64,000 nucleotides of DNA from Pseudogemmatithrix spongiicola (GCF_030623445.1 NZ_CP130613.1:1674001-1738000), one strand, 5' to 3'; shown: positions 36,669 to 45,912, numbered from the stretch's first letter. Notes: generated from the sequence alone by a model not told the origin. Program-made: numbers and translations.

Positions 36669-38324
36669 TTACGCAACCGCGTACTGCGACGTAATATCCC
36701 GCCCGGCGCCTTTGACCACGAGCTTGAACTCGTCCGGCTTGAGCAGCGGATCGTCCCGCATCTCCACGCCGAAGCCGACCTGCTTCGCCAGGCGCGCGAC
36801 CAAGTCCTTCTCGTTCTCGAGCACGTAGATCGCGGTATCCGGGTACAGCTTCACCACGATGGCCTCGCGGCGGCCCTCGGACGCGAGGCGACGTACCGCT
36901 CGCTCCATCCGGCGGACGATCGTCTCCGCGGTGAACACACGCCCCGTGCCGTTGCAGACCGGGCAGGCTTCCGTCATGGCGTGGAAGTGGCTCTGCCGCA
37001 CGCGCTGGCGGGTCATCTCGATCAGGCCAAGGTCGCTCACCGCGTAGGCCTTCGTGCGCGCCCGGTCACGGCCAAGGTGCGTGCGCAGCTCTTGGAGCAC
37101 TCGGTCGCGGTTCGACTTCGACTCCATGTCGATGAAGTCGCAGACGATGATGCCGCCGACGTCACGCAGGCGCAGCTGCCGCGCGATCTCGCGGGCCGCT
37201 TCCATGTTGGTCTTCGTGACCGTCTTCTCCGGATCCTTCTTGCCGGTGAACCGGCCGGAGTTCACGTCGATCGAGACCAGCGCTTCGGTGGGCTCGATGA
37301 TCAGGTACCCACCGCTCGGCAGGTCGCAGCGCCGCTTGAAGAGGTCGCGGATCTCGCCCTCGATCTGCTCCTTGTCGAACAGCGGGATCTTGTCCTCATA
37401 CAGGGCCACGCGCTCGATGAGTTCCGGCGCGATGCCCTGCAGGTACTCGATGATCTCGTTGTAGACCTGCTTGGAGTCCACCGTCAGGCGGTCGACCTTC
37501 GTCGAGAAGAGGTCGCGGATGATGCCGCGCGTGAGCGAGGTCTCGCGATGCAGGAGCTTGGGCGGGTTGCCCACGAACTTCTGCTTCTTGACGATGCGGT
37601 TCCACTGGCCGATCAGCGTATCCAGCTCACGCTTGAAGGTCTCCTGCGTGACGCCCTCGGAGACCGTGCGCACGATGACGCCGCCGGCGTCCTTGGGCAG
37701 CACGCCTTCCACGAGCTCGCGGAGCTTCTGGCGCTGCGCGCGCTCGCCGATCTTGCGGCTGACGCCCACGCGTCGGGCCGCGAACGGCATGTACACGAGG
37801 AAGCGGCCAGCCAGCGAGACCTGCGCGGTGACGCGCGGGCCCTTCGTGGAGATGGGCTCCTTGCTGACCTGGACGATGAGCGACTGGCCGCGCTTCAGGA
37901 CGTCCTGGATCTGGGGCGGTTCCTTGCGCCGACGGCGGCCCCCACGGCCGCGTCCGCGGCCGCCCTTGGGCTTCTCACCGTCCTTCGCGTCCTTGCCCTC
38001 ACCGGCGTCCGCGGCGGATTCGGCGGCGTCGGCATCGGCCGAGTCCGCCTCGTCATCATCCGCGTCATCGTCATCCTCGTCGTCATCGCCGTCCTCGTCG
38101 TACGCGAGGTCGGAGTTGTGGAGGAAGGCGCTTTTCTCGGTGCCGATGCCGACAAACGCCGCCTGCAGTCCGGGCTGGACCGCTTCGACCTTGCCGAGAT
38201 AGATGTCACCGACCATCCGCTTGTTCTCCGGACGGTCGACCTGCAGTTCAACGAGCTGTTCGTCCTCGAGGATTGCGACGCGAATCTCGCGCTGCGTCGC
38301 GGAAATCAGGATCTCGCGCTTCAT
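36669..38324 (-). CDS. Ribonuclease G/E with acidic and Arg/Gly insertion
   Basis: Protein of 551 residues that cleaves single-stranded AU-rich RNA in rRNA maturation and mRNA decay. The S1 domain begins near residue 37 (GDIYLGKVEAVQPGLQAAFV). The RNase core has the metal-binding Asp residues in SIDVNSGRF and CDFIDM, and the zinc-link CPVCNGTGR. Residues about 75-137 form an insertion in the S1 domain: a run of Asp/Glu/Ala, then Lys/Arg/Gly (KGGRGRGRGGRRRRK). The long C-terminal scaffold of E. coli RNase E is absent. The ATG at 38324 is preferred over a TTG at 38333. Confidence 0.93.
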   Translation of the reverse strand: MKREILISATQREIRVAILEDEQLVELQVDRPENKRMVGDIYLGKVEAVQPGLQAAFVGIGTEKSAFLHNSDLAYDEDGDDDEDDDDADDDEADSADADAAESAADAGEGKDAKDGEKPKGGRGRGRGGRRRRKEPPQIQDVLKRGQSLIVQVSKEPISTKGPRVTAQVSLAGRFLVYMPFAARRVGVSRKIGERAQRQKLRELVEGVLPKDAGGVIVRTVSEGVTQETFKRELDTLIGQWNRIVKKQKFVGNPPKLLHRETSLTRGIIRDLFSTKVDRLTVDSKQVYNEIIEYLQGIAPELIERVALYEDKIPLFDKEQIEGEIRDLFKRRCDLPSGGYLIIEPTEALVSIDVNSGRFTGKKDPEKTVTKTNMEAAREIARQLRLRDVGGIIVCDFIDMESKSNRDRVLQELRTHLGRDRARTKAYAVSDLGLIEMTRQRVRQSHFHAMTEACPVCNGTGRVFTAETIVRRMERAVRRLASEGRREAIVVKLYPDTAIYVLENEKDLVARLAKQVGFGVEMRDDPLLKPDEFKLVVKGAGRDITSQYAVA

Positions 38325-38585
38325 ACGTACCAAGGAGTGGGGACATCCCCGCAGCGCACAGGATCGACCACGGCGTGCCCGCCCAGCGCGTCATCGCCGA
38401 CCGCCCACGGAGGGCGGCCGGCGCGGCCGGGAAAAGTCGGGACGACGTACGACCCAGGTTCATGGCGTGCAGTTGCGAGGGGGTGGGCGGACTCGCCCGG
38501 ATACAGCGAGGGCCCCGACAAGGGGCCCGTAAGTACCTGTAATGGTGGGGGATGGCGCCCATCGGCGCAACTGTGCAGGCCCTGG
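38325..38585. other. Intergenic region between acyl-CoA dehydrogenase and rng
   Basis: 261 bases without a supported gene. A hairpin GGGCCCC-GACAA-GGGGCCC at 38510-38528 could end the acyl-CoA dehydrogenase transcript, though it lacks a T-run. The remaining 185 bases before rng may be a long 5' leader; I see no clear promoter. Confidence 0.4.
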
Positions 38586-39806
38586 CTACTCCCGGCCTAA
38601 GCCGGCGATCAAGTGCCGCGCGATGACCATGCGCTGCACCTCCGACGTCCCCTCCCCGATCTCACCGATCTTGGCGTCGCGCATGAAGCGCTCCACGGGG
38701 TAGTCCTTGGTGTACCCGTAGCCGCCATGGAGCTGGATGGCCTTGATCGTGTTCCGCATGGCCAGCTCCGAGCAGAACAGCTTGGCCATCGCGGCTTCCT
38801 TGGAATAGGGCTGCCCGTTCTGGCTGAGCCAGGCCGCGTGGTAGACGAGGTGGCGCGCCGCCTCGAGCTCCGTGGCCATGTCCGAGAGCTGGAAGTGCAC
38901 GCCCTGGAATTCGGCGATGCGCTTGCCGAACTGCCGACGCTCGCCCGTGTACTTGAGCGCCTCGTCAAAGGCGCCCTGCGCGACGCCTAGCGACAGCGCG
39001 GCGATGCCGATGCGACCGGCGTCGAGCGTCTTCATGAAGTTGATGAAGCCCCGCCCTTCCTCTCCGAGCAGGTTCTCCGCGGGCACCTCGACATCCTCGA
39101 AGATCAGCTCGCGCGTGTCCGACGCGCGCCAGCCGAGCTTGTCTTCCTTCTTGCCGGCGCGGAAGCCCGGCATCGGCGTGAGCTCGGGGTCATGCCCCAT
39201 GCCGACCTTGGCCGCACCCGCGAGGTCGCAGGTTTCCTTGGTGAGGATGAAGCTCGAGATGCCCTTCGTACCCTTGGCGGGATCCGTGACGGCGGTGACG
39301 ACGAAGATCTCGCCGACGCCGCCGTGCGTAATGAAGCGCTTGGTGCCGTTCAGCACGTACGCGGCGCCCTTCTTGACCGCGCGCGTCTGCGTGCCGCCGG
39401 CATCCGAGCCGGCGTTCGGCTCCGTGAGCCCGAAACCGCCGAGGACCTTGCCGCTCGCCAAGCGCGGGACATAGCGCTCGATCTGCGCCGCGTTGCCGAA
39501 GTTGACGATGGGTGAGGTGCCCAGCGTGGTGTGCGCCGAGATCGTGATCGAGTGGGACGCGCAGATGCGCGCCAGTTCCTCGATCGCGATCATGAACGAG
39601 ATGGTGTCCAGACCGGCGCCGCCGAGGTCTGCACTCCACGGGATGCCCAACATCCCGAGGTCGGCCATCTTCTTGACGTTCTCCCAGGGGAATTCCTGAG
39701 TGTCGTCGAAGTGCCGCGCGACGGGCGCGACCTCTTCGAGGGCGAAGGCGCGCACCATCTCGCGCGTGGCGAGATGGTGTTCAAGAAAGTACAGGGAATC
39801 GTGCAT
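38586..39806 (-). CDS. Acyl-CoA dehydrogenase
   Basis: Protein of 406 residues that introduces the 2,3 double bond into acyl-CoA, passing electrons to ETF via FAD. Signatures are FGLTEPNAGSDAGGTQT (FAD/substrate), RFITHGG, GERRQFGKRIAEFQGVHF, IQLHGGYGYTKDYPVERFMRD and the C-terminal catalytic-base region IGEIGEGTSEVQRMVIAR with its Glu. Length is that of short/branched-chain enzymes. It has a possible promoter of its own just after the phosphatase gene. Together with the carboxylase/mutase operon it suggests acyl-CoA catabolism; chain-length specificity cannot be read from the sequence. Confidence 0.94.
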   Translation of the reverse strand: MHDSLYFLEHHLATREMVRAFALEEVAPVARHFDDTQEFPWENVKKMADLGMLGIPWSADLGGAGLDTISFMIAIEELARICASHSITISAHTTLGTSPIVNFGNAAQIERYVPRLASGKVLGGFGLTEPNAGSDAGGTQTRAVKKGAAYVLNGTKRFITHGGVGEIFVVTAVTDPAKGTKGISSFILTKETCDLAGAAKVGMGHDPELTPMPGFRAGKKEDKLGWRASDTRELIFEDVEVPAENLLGEEGRGFINFMKTLDAGRIGIAALSLGVAQGAFDEALKYTGERRQFGKRIAEFQGVHFQLSDMATELEAARHLVYHAAWLSQNGQPYSKEAAMAKLFCSELAMRNTIKAIQLHGGYGYTKDYPVERFMRDAKIGEIGEGTSEVQRMVIARHLIAGLGRE

Positions 39807-39812
39807 GCCGTG

Positions 39813-39818
39813 AAGTTA
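39813..39818 (-). promoter_or_regulatory. -10-like box (TAACTT) 6 bases before the acyl-CoA dehydrogenase
   Basis: TAACTT on the minus strand, then 6 bases and the ATG. No -35 match at the usual distance. Confidence 0.4.
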
Positions 39819-39823
39819 GGGGG

Positions 39824-41470
39824 TCAGCGCCTGAACGCCGCATCGAGTACGATGCCGTCCAGCTTTTCGAGCGGCGGCACGCCGAGCAGGCGCGCGAGTG
39901 TCGGGGCCATGTCGACGACGCGCGCCGCCGAGGAATCCCGGCCCGGCGCGAACGCGGCGCCCCAGAACAACACAGGCACCTTGGCGTCGTAGTCGTGCGG
40001 CGAGCCGTGCGTCGCGATCGAGCCGCCGTAGAGCCAGTACGGCTCCATGGTGATCGCGGCGATGGCCTCGCCGCCCGGGCGGAACATGTGGAGCCAGCGC
40101 CGCGCATAGTTGTCGCGCACGGTGTCGGCACGCACGATGTCGTCGATCACGTCGACACGCTGGATCCCGCGCACGCGCCGTGCGAGGCGCGCGAACTCAC
40201 GGGCGACGGTGCGCACCGCGGCGTCCTTGCCCTGCACCTTGCTGCGGTCCACCTCGAGGACGCCCCAATCGAGGTTGAAGGCCGTCGGGTCGAGCTCAAG
40301 GCGTCGAATGACCGGCGCGACGCCCGCGATCACCGGCTCCAGCTCCCGCGAGGTGAGCCGCGAGGCCCGCGAGTTGTCGCCCCACGTGGAACGCACCTCG
40401 GGAATCGGCGCGACGCCGTGGTCCGCGGTCAGGGCGATGACCACGTTGTCGCGGCCGCGGACCGCAACCAGCGAATCGAGGAAGGTGCCGAGCATGCGGT
40501 CGATGCGCAGCATGTGGTCGTGCACCTCGCGCGAATCCGGGCCCCAGCGATGGCCGACGGCGTCCAGCGTCGAGAGCGACACGGCGAGCAGGTCCGTACG
40601 ATCCGCACTCGCGCCAAGCTCCATCTCGCGCAGCGCCCGCCACGCGAAGTCGAGCGTCATCTGGTCCATCCACGGATACCCGATGATGGCGTTGCGCGCG
40701 AGTTCCACGTCGGTCGGCAAGGCATGCGGGAACGCCGGCTCCTGCCCCGCGCTCTCCGCCTGGACGGAGTCCGGTTCCGGGTAGTTCTCGACCGGCAGCA
40801 GGAGATCCCACACCCGCCCGGCGTAGCGCGTGCCCGCGTGATCTTCCGCGTTGAACGCCCGCACCCATGCCGGCAGGCTGTCGCCGTAGTAGCTGCTCGT
40901 GGTGAACTTGCCCGAGCGCTGCGCGTACCAGAACACCGGATACTTGCCGGCGCCGATCGGCAGGATGGCGCCACGGTCCTTGCGCGAGACGGACAGGATG
41001 CGCGCATCCGGTCGGGCGGCGCGCAGCCAGTCCGTGAGCGTGGTGCCCTTGAACCGGAACGGCGATGCCCCCACGCCGTCGCTCTCCAGCAGTGGCGCCG
41101 TCGGCGTGTTCACGCCGGCGGAGTTGCTGGCGATGCCCGTTGAGTAGGGAAAGCGACCGGACATCGTCGACGCGTGGCCGGGCGCCGTCTCCGTAATCGC
41201 ATGGTCGTGCACGCCGTTGACGAAGAAGCGGCCTTCATCCAGCAGGCGCCGGAAACCGCCCGTGAACTGGCTGTCCCACCGCGTCAGGTAGTCCGGTCGG
41301 AGTTGGTCGACCGTGAGAAACACCACCAGACGCGGCCGCGGGCCCTGCGGCGTCGGTGCTGCGATCGGCGCGTTGACGCTCGGCGGCGTCTGCGGGGCGC
41401 GCTGGGCGCACGCGGGCAGCGCAACCAGAAGGGCGGCGAGCGTCACCGCAGCGGAGGAGGCACGACGCAT
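39824..41470 (-). CDS. Secreted PafA-type alkaline phosphatase/phosphodiesterase
   Basis: Protein of 548 residues with a signal peptide (ALLVALPACA before Gln). It belongs to the alkaline-phosphatase superfamily: metal Asp in FLTVDQLRPDY, the nucleophile Thr in ITETAPGHAST, the second metal set in LTADHGVAPIPE and the late His in HGSPHDYDAKVPVLFWG. The motif SRKDRGAILP, holding Lys and Arg near the phosphate, matches PafA of flavobacteria. It would release phosphate from monoesters in the periplasm or outside. The Cys in PACAQ could instead be a lipobox. No pho box is recognised. Confidence 0.9.
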   Translation of the reverse strand: MRRASSAAVTLAALLVALPACAQRAPQTPPSVNAPIAAPTPQGPRPRLVVFLTVDQLRPDYLTRWDSQFTGGFRRLLDEGRFFVNGVHDHAITETAPGHASTMSGRFPYSTGIASNSAGVNTPTAPLLESDGVGASPFRFKGTTLTDWLRAARPDARILSVSRKDRGAILPIGAGKYPVFWYAQRSGKFTTSSYYGDSLPAWVRAFNAEDHAGTRYAGRVWDLLLPVENYPEPDSVQAESAGQEPAFPHALPTDVELARNAIIGYPWMDQMTLDFAWRALREMELGASADRTDLLAVSLSTLDAVGHRWGPDSREVHDHMLRIDRMLGTFLDSLVAVRGRDNVVIALTADHGVAPIPEVRSTWGDNSRASRLTSRELEPVIAGVAPVIRRLELDPTAFNLDWGVLEVDRSKVQGKDAAVRTVAREFARLARRVRGIQRVDVIDDIVRADTVRDNYARRWLHMFRPGGEAIAAITMEPYWLYGGSIATHGSPHDYDAKVPVLFWGAAFAPGRDSSAARVVDMAPTLARLLGVPPLEKLDGIVLDAAFRR

Positions 41471-41591
41471 CGGAGGGGGCTCCAGAAGGAAGACAGGGGA
41501 AAACTAGCCCGTGCGACGCCTCTGGTGCAGTTGCAAACCGACGCGCGGCGTCACACTTTCGTCGCCGCGACAACTCCCCCGCATCCCACGC

Positions 41592-42614
41592 ATGTCTGAC
41601 TTCTCGCAGTCCCTGATCTGGCGCAACCTGTACGTCCGCACGACCCTGTGGTACGCACTCTGCGGCGCCATCACCTGGGCGCTCCGCAACTACGCGCCGC
41701 CCTCATGGGGAGCCCTGGGCAGCGAAACGCTCGGCAATCTCGTCGGCGGCGCCCCTGCCCTCACGGGGAACGCCGAACCCACGACGCCGACGGCACTCGC
41801 CGCGAGCATCGCGATGTTCACCGGCTTCGCCGCGTCACTGCCCGTCGCGTGGATCTACACGCTCACGCGCCGCAAGAAGGGCTTTCAGCAGTCCGTCGTG
41901 CAGACGTACCTCATCCTGCCCGTCGTCGCGGCCGGCATCGTCGTCCTCGTCAAGCACTCCCTCGCCCTGGCGTTCTCGCTGGGCGGCATCGTCGCCGCCG
42001 TGCGCTTCCGCACCTCGCTGGACGACTCCAAGGATGCGGCCGGCATCTTCGTCGTCATCGGCATCGGCATGGCCGCCGCCGTCGCGCCGTCCGTGGCGTG
42101 GGTGATTTCGGTGGGCTTCAACCTCTTGATGCTCATCCTGTGGTGGTCCGACTTCGGCCGTCCGCAGGCGCTGGAGGGCAAGGCCGCCGAGAAGAAGCTC
42201 GAACGCGCGCTCAGTGTCGCGAACCGCACGGGCACGTTCCTGGCGAAGATGGACGACGAAGTGCTGAAGGCGATGTCGCCCGAGCAGCTCGAGGCGCTCG
42301 CCGACCGGGCCTGGCGGCGCCGCAAGCGCAACGATCCCGACCTCGCCGAGGAGGACTCGGTCCCGGAGCAGGCACCGCGCTACGAGCGTCTCCTGCGCCT
42401 CCGCACGGCGGACGTCGAGCGCACGCGCGCCCTCTGCGAGCCGCTTTTCCCCTCGTTGTTCTCCCAGTGGAAGTTCCTCGGCAGCGTGCGCGAGAACGAG
42501 GTGCGCGTCGTCGAGTACGGCGTCTCGCTGGCGCCGACCGTGACCCCGGGCGTCGTGTCTGACGACCTCGGCCGCCTCCCCGACTCGCCGCTCCGCGGCG
42601 TGGAGTTGCGATGA
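41592..42614 (+). CDS. DUF4956-family membrane protein
   Basis: Protein of 340 residues. Four transmembrane helices lie in the first 190 residues (about 18-35, 72-92, 102-122 and 145-185), including the conserved stretch AFSLGGIVAAVRFRTSLDDSKDAAGIFVVIGIGMA, which is the DUF4956 hallmark. The C-terminal 150 residues are charged and cytoplasmic. The ATG at 41592 is chosen because upstream residues are not membrane-like. Family members often sit beside CotH-like and VTC-type polyphosphate polymerase genes; here the next gene, overlapping by 4 bases, is CotH-like. Function unknown. Confidence 0.87.
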   Translation: MSDFSQSLIWRNLYVRTTLWYALCGAITWALRNYAPPSWGALGSETLGNLVGGAPALTGNAEPTTPTALAASIAMFTGFAASLPVAWIYTLTRRKKGFQQSVVQTYLILPVVAAGIVVLVKHSLALAFSLGGIVAAVRFRTSLDDSKDAAGIFVVIGIGMAAAVAPSVAWVISVGFNLLMLILWWSDFGRPQALEGKAAEKKLERALSVANRTGTFLAKMDDEVLKAMSPEQLEALADRAWRRRKRNDPDLAEEDSVPEQAPRYERLLRLRTADVERTRALCEPLFPSLFSQWKFLGSVRENEVRVVEYGVSLAPTVTPGVVSDDLGRLPDSPLRGVELR

Positions 42615-43642
42615 TCCTGCGTGCCCTCTTCGTCCTGACCGTCGCGTCCGCGACGGCCGCTCCGATCGCCGCGCAGCCGTTGTTTCGCGACCAGGTCCCG
42701 GTGGCGGTGACGATCACGACCAACCTGCGCGACCTCACGCGCGAGCGCGACTCGACGCGGCTCCGCTGGTTCGGCGCCGAGTTGAAGTACGCCGACAGCG
42801 CGGGCAACGCGGTGACACTGCCCGTCGAGGTGCGCGCCCGCGGCCATTTCCGCCGGCAGTCCAGCAACTGCACCTTCCCGCCGCTCTTCCTGCGCGCCGG
42901 GCGCGAGGCACGCGACGGCAGCCTGCTGCAGGGCAATCCGCGGCTCAAGATCGTCACGCCCTGCCGCCCGGCGAGCACCGATTACCAGCAGTACATCTTC
43001 ACGGAATACAAGGCGTACCGCTCGTACGCCGTGATCGACTCCATCCACCACCGGGTGCGGCTCGCGAACATCACGTACGTCGACTCACTGAACCGCGTGC
43101 GCCCCATCAGCGTCTCGGCGTTCTTCATGGAGACCGACGAAGAGGTGGGTGACGAGCATGCGCTCGAGGTGTTCGAGCAGAAAGGCGCGCTCTGGGAAGT
43201 CTTCGACGGCCCGCACATCGACCGCATCGCGCTCTGGGAGTACGCCATCGGCAACACCGACTGGTCCGTGTCGGGGCTGCACAACATCGTGATGTTCCGC
43301 GACAGCTCGGGCGCGTATCGGCCCGTCGCCTACGACTTCGACTGGACCGGCTTGGTGAACCCGCGCTATGCGTTCCCCAACGCCACGCTCGGCATCCGGA
43401 CGGTGCGCCAGCGCTTGCATCGCGGCCCCTGCCGCACGGCCGAGCAATGGGCGCCGACGATCGCGCATTTCAAGTCACGCCGCGCAGCCATCGACAGCAT
43501 CTGGACCACGCCGGAGCCCGGGCAAGACGCGCGGCGCCTCGAGGAGGCGAAGCGGTATCTCGATGAGTTCTGGCGGGTGCTGGATGATCCGCGGGAGTTC
43601 AAGCGCGAGGTCATTGACCAGTGCCAGCGGCACGGTAACTGA
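42611..43642 (+). CDS. Secreted CotH-kinase-like protein
   Basis: Protein of 343 residues with a signal peptide (ATAAPIAA before Gln). The central and C-terminal part has LWEYAIGNTDWSVSGLHNIVM and PVAYDFDWTGLVNPRYA, which resemble the metal- and catalysis-associated Asn-Thr-Asp and Asp-Phe-Asp motifs of CotH-type atypical kinases; an upstream FEQKGALWEVF may supply the nucleotide-binding Lys. It could be an extracytoplasmic phosphotransferase acting with the DUF4956 membrane partner. The assignment is from motif resemblance only. Confidence 0.6.
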   Translation: MILRALFVLTVASATAAPIAAQPLFRDQVPVAVTITTNLRDLTRERDSTRLRWFGAELKYADSAGNAVTLPVEVRARGHFRRQSSNCTFPPLFLRAGREARDGSLLQGNPRLKIVTPCRPASTDYQQYIFTEYKAYRSYAVIDSIHHRVRLANITYVDSLNRVRPISVSAFFMETDEEVGDEHALEVFEQKGALWEVFDGPHIDRIALWEYAIGNTDWSVSGLHNIVMFRDSSGAYRPVAYDFDWTGLVNPRYAFPNATLGIRTVRQRLHRGPCRTAEQWAPTIAHFKSRRAAIDSIWTTPEPGQDARRLEEAKRYLDEFWRVLDDPREFKREVIDQCQRHGN

Positions 43643-43650
43643 GGGCTGGC

Positions 43651-43807
43651 TGGGAGACGGGAGAAGGAGGTACGGGCGGGGGTTGGGTCGACGGGAGACG
43701 GGAGCTGGGAGACGAGGGGAAGACGTGCAACGTTCGTGAGACGTCGCCCCCCCGTCTCCCCCATTCCCGTATCTCCGCCCCCGCCCCTACACCCGTCTCC
43801 CCTCTTC
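43651..43807. repeat. GC-rich palindromic element, copy B
   Basis: Lies between the convergent CotH-like and recQ genes and nearly fills the gap. Its minus strand carries GAGATACGGGAATGGGGGAG (43756-43775), identical to copy A at 36531. The arms GTACGGGCGGGGG and CCCCCGCCCCTAC are imperfect complements with several GGGAGACGGGAG units outside them. Confidence 0.85.
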
Positions 43808-43810
43808 CAC

Positions 43811-45907
43811 TCAAAGAGTGCGCTGATCCCGAAGGCACTCCAGCACCTCCCGCCCGTACCGATCCAGTCGCGCGGGCCCCACTCCACTGACGCGCTCGAG
43901 CTGCGCCAGTGATTCCGGATTCGCGACGGCGATGCCGCGGAGCGCGCGATCCGGAAAGATCACGTAGGCGGGGACTTCTTCCGCCTTGGCCAAGCGGCTG
44001 CGCATCGCCTTGAGCGCGTCGAAGCGCGCCATGTCGTCGCGACTGAGCGGCGCGTCCGTGGCGCCGCCGCGTCCCGCGCTGGCACCGAGCTTCGCGCTGC
44101 CTGCCGCCTTGCTGCCCCGCGCGCTGCGGCTTCGCGCGGAAGGCGCGGCCGCGACGCGCTGCTCGTGCTTGATGCCGAGGCAGACGTCGCAGTTGTCACA
44201 GCGCGGCTTCGCCGCCGGATCGCCGAAGTAGCGCAGCACGAAGCCGCGGCGGCAGTACTTGGTGTACGCGTACTGCTGCACGGCCTCCAGCTTGCGCAGC
44301 TCGCCCTGCCGCCGACGGTCGAGACCGGCCCAGTCGACGGGCCAGTCCTTGAGCGGTCGCTTGGGATCGGTGAGCGTGAGGCCCTCGCCGAGTCGCTTCC
44401 AGACGAGCATCTGCCGGGCCTGCAGGGCGTCGAGCAGCGGCACCGCGCCCATGGCACCGCCGATGCCTGGGGGCATCGCATCGAGGTTGGCGACAATGCC
44501 AGTGTGGAGTGCGGCGCCGGCGCGCTTCCAGAGTGCACGCAGCAAGGCGAGCTCGAGACCGTGCGCGTCCTCGCTGAGTTCCGCCTTGATGCGCTCGGGC
44601 GCGGCGAGCAGGCGCACCTGCGCCATCGTGCGCGACGCGTCAGCCACGGCCAGCGCGCCGCCCCGCTGCAGGATGCGCATCGCCGACTCCGCCTCGCGGT
44701 CGCTGACCTTCCCGCGCGCCGTCGCCGCGAGCTGCGGGGCGCCGGCTTCGACCAGGCCCGCGCGGTCCGCGAGCTTCACGAGCGCGTCATAGACCGCGCT
44801 CACCGTCTCGCGCTCGGGCAGCGCGCCCTTGATGAAGAACTCATGCGTGAACCGATCGGGAAACGCGTGCAGGAGCACGGCCGTCGCCGGCGCGCGGTCG
44901 CGGCCGGCGCGGCCGGCTTCCTGGTAGTAGGCCTCAAGCGTCCCCGGCATCGCGTAGTGCACCACGAGGCGCACATTCGGCTTGTCGATGCCCATGCCGA
45001 ACGCGTTGGTGGCCACGATGACGCGCACGCGCTCGCTCATGAACGCGTCCTGCACGTCCGCGCGATGCTCATCGTCGAGGCCGGCATGGTAGCCCAGGGC
45101 CGGCAGCTTGGCCTTGGTGAGGAGCTGCGCGATCCGCTCGACCGTCTTGCGGGTGCTCGCGTAGACGATGGCCACGCCCTCCCCGTGCATACTCAGGTGC
45201 TCGCGCAGCAGTTCGACGAGCGTCTCGTCCTTGGCGGCGTCGTTCTTGGCGGGGATCACGTGGTAGCTCAAGTTCGTGCGGTCGAACCCGGTGATGACCA
45301 CCGTCGGGTCGCGGAGCTCGAGCTGCCGCGCGATGTCTTCGCGCACCTCGGGCGTTGCCGTGGCGGTCAGGGCGACCGTGGGCGGATTGCCGAGGCGCTT
45401 CCGCACGTCCTTCACGCGCAGGTAGGACGGCCGGAAGTCGTGGCCCCATTCGCTGATGCAGTGCGCCTCGTCGATGGCGAGCAGCGTCACGCCGATCTCG
45501 CGGAGACGATCCGCCATGCGACCGACGTCGAAGCGTTCGGGCGCGAGGTAGAGGAGCTTGACCTCGCCGCGCTGGACGGCGGCCATCCGGCTGCTGACCT
45601 CCGCTTGGGTCAGCGTACTGTTGATGAAGGTGGCAGGAATGCCGCGCGCGACCAGCGCGTCGACCTGGTCCTTCATCAGCGAGATCAGCGGCGAGATGAC
45701 GACGGTGAGGCCGTCCAGCACCAGCGCCGGGACCTGATAGCACAGCGACTTGCCGCCGCCCGTCGGCAGGATGACCAGGGTGTCGCGCCCGGCGAGCACA
45801 CTCTCGACCGCCTCGGTCTGGCCCGGACGGAAGTCGGGATACGCGAAGCGCTCGCGAAGCAGCTGGCGGGCGGCCGCGAGGCCGCCGGAGGTCGTCTGGG
45901 AATGCAC
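43811..45907 (-). CDS. recQ: ATP-dependent DNA helicase RecQ
   Basis: Protein of 698 residues. Helicase motifs are FRPGQTEAVESVL, Walker A LPTGGGKSLCYQ, DEAH box AIDEAHCISEWGHDFRPSY, ALTATATPEVR and the motif VI region YYQEAGRAGRDRAPA. The zinc-binding segment CRRGFVLRYFGD ... CDNCDVC and winged-helix follow, and the C-terminus has an HRDC domain (FDALKAMRSRLAKAEEVPAYVIF). It unwinds recombination and repair intermediates. The GTG at 45907 is chosen by the helicase N-terminus and a TATCCT box 5 bases upstream; sequence further upstream is a shadow of the kinase gene. Confidence 0.94.
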   Translation of the reverse strand: MHSQTTSGGLAAARQLLRERFAYPDFRPGQTEAVESVLAGRDTLVILPTGGGKSLCYQVPALVLDGLTVVISPLISLMKDQVDALVARGIPATFINSTLTQAEVSSRMAAVQRGEVKLLYLAPERFDVGRMADRLREIGVTLLAIDEAHCISEWGHDFRPSYLRVKDVRKRLGNPPTVALTATATPEVREDIARQLELRDPTVVITGFDRTNLSYHVIPAKNDAAKDETLVELLREHLSMHGEGVAIVYASTRKTVERIAQLLTKAKLPALGYHAGLDDEHRADVQDAFMSERVRVIVATNAFGMGIDKPNVRLVVHYAMPGTLEAYYQEAGRAGRDRAPATAVLLHAFPDRFTHEFFIKGALPERETVSAVYDALVKLADRAGLVEAGAPQLAATARGKVSDREAESAMRILQRGGALAVADASRTMAQVRLLAAPERIKAELSEDAHGLELALLRALWKRAGAALHTGIVANLDAMPPGIGGAMGAVPLLDALQARQMLVWKRLGEGLTLTDPKRPLKDWPVDWAGLDRRRQGELRKLEAVQQYAYTKYCRRGFVLRYFGDPAAKPRCDNCDVCLGIKHEQRVAAAPSARSRSARGSKAAGSAKLGASAGRGGATDAPLSRDDMARFDALKAMRSRLAKAEEVPAYVIFPDRALRGIAVANPESLAQLERVSGVGPARLDRYGREVLECLRDQRTL

Positions 45908-45912
45908 GACGA

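Noticed and set aside
38248-38562. Small open frame of 104 codons in the gap before rng
   Set aside because: No ribosome binding site, no recognisable sequence, and it overlaps the start of rng.
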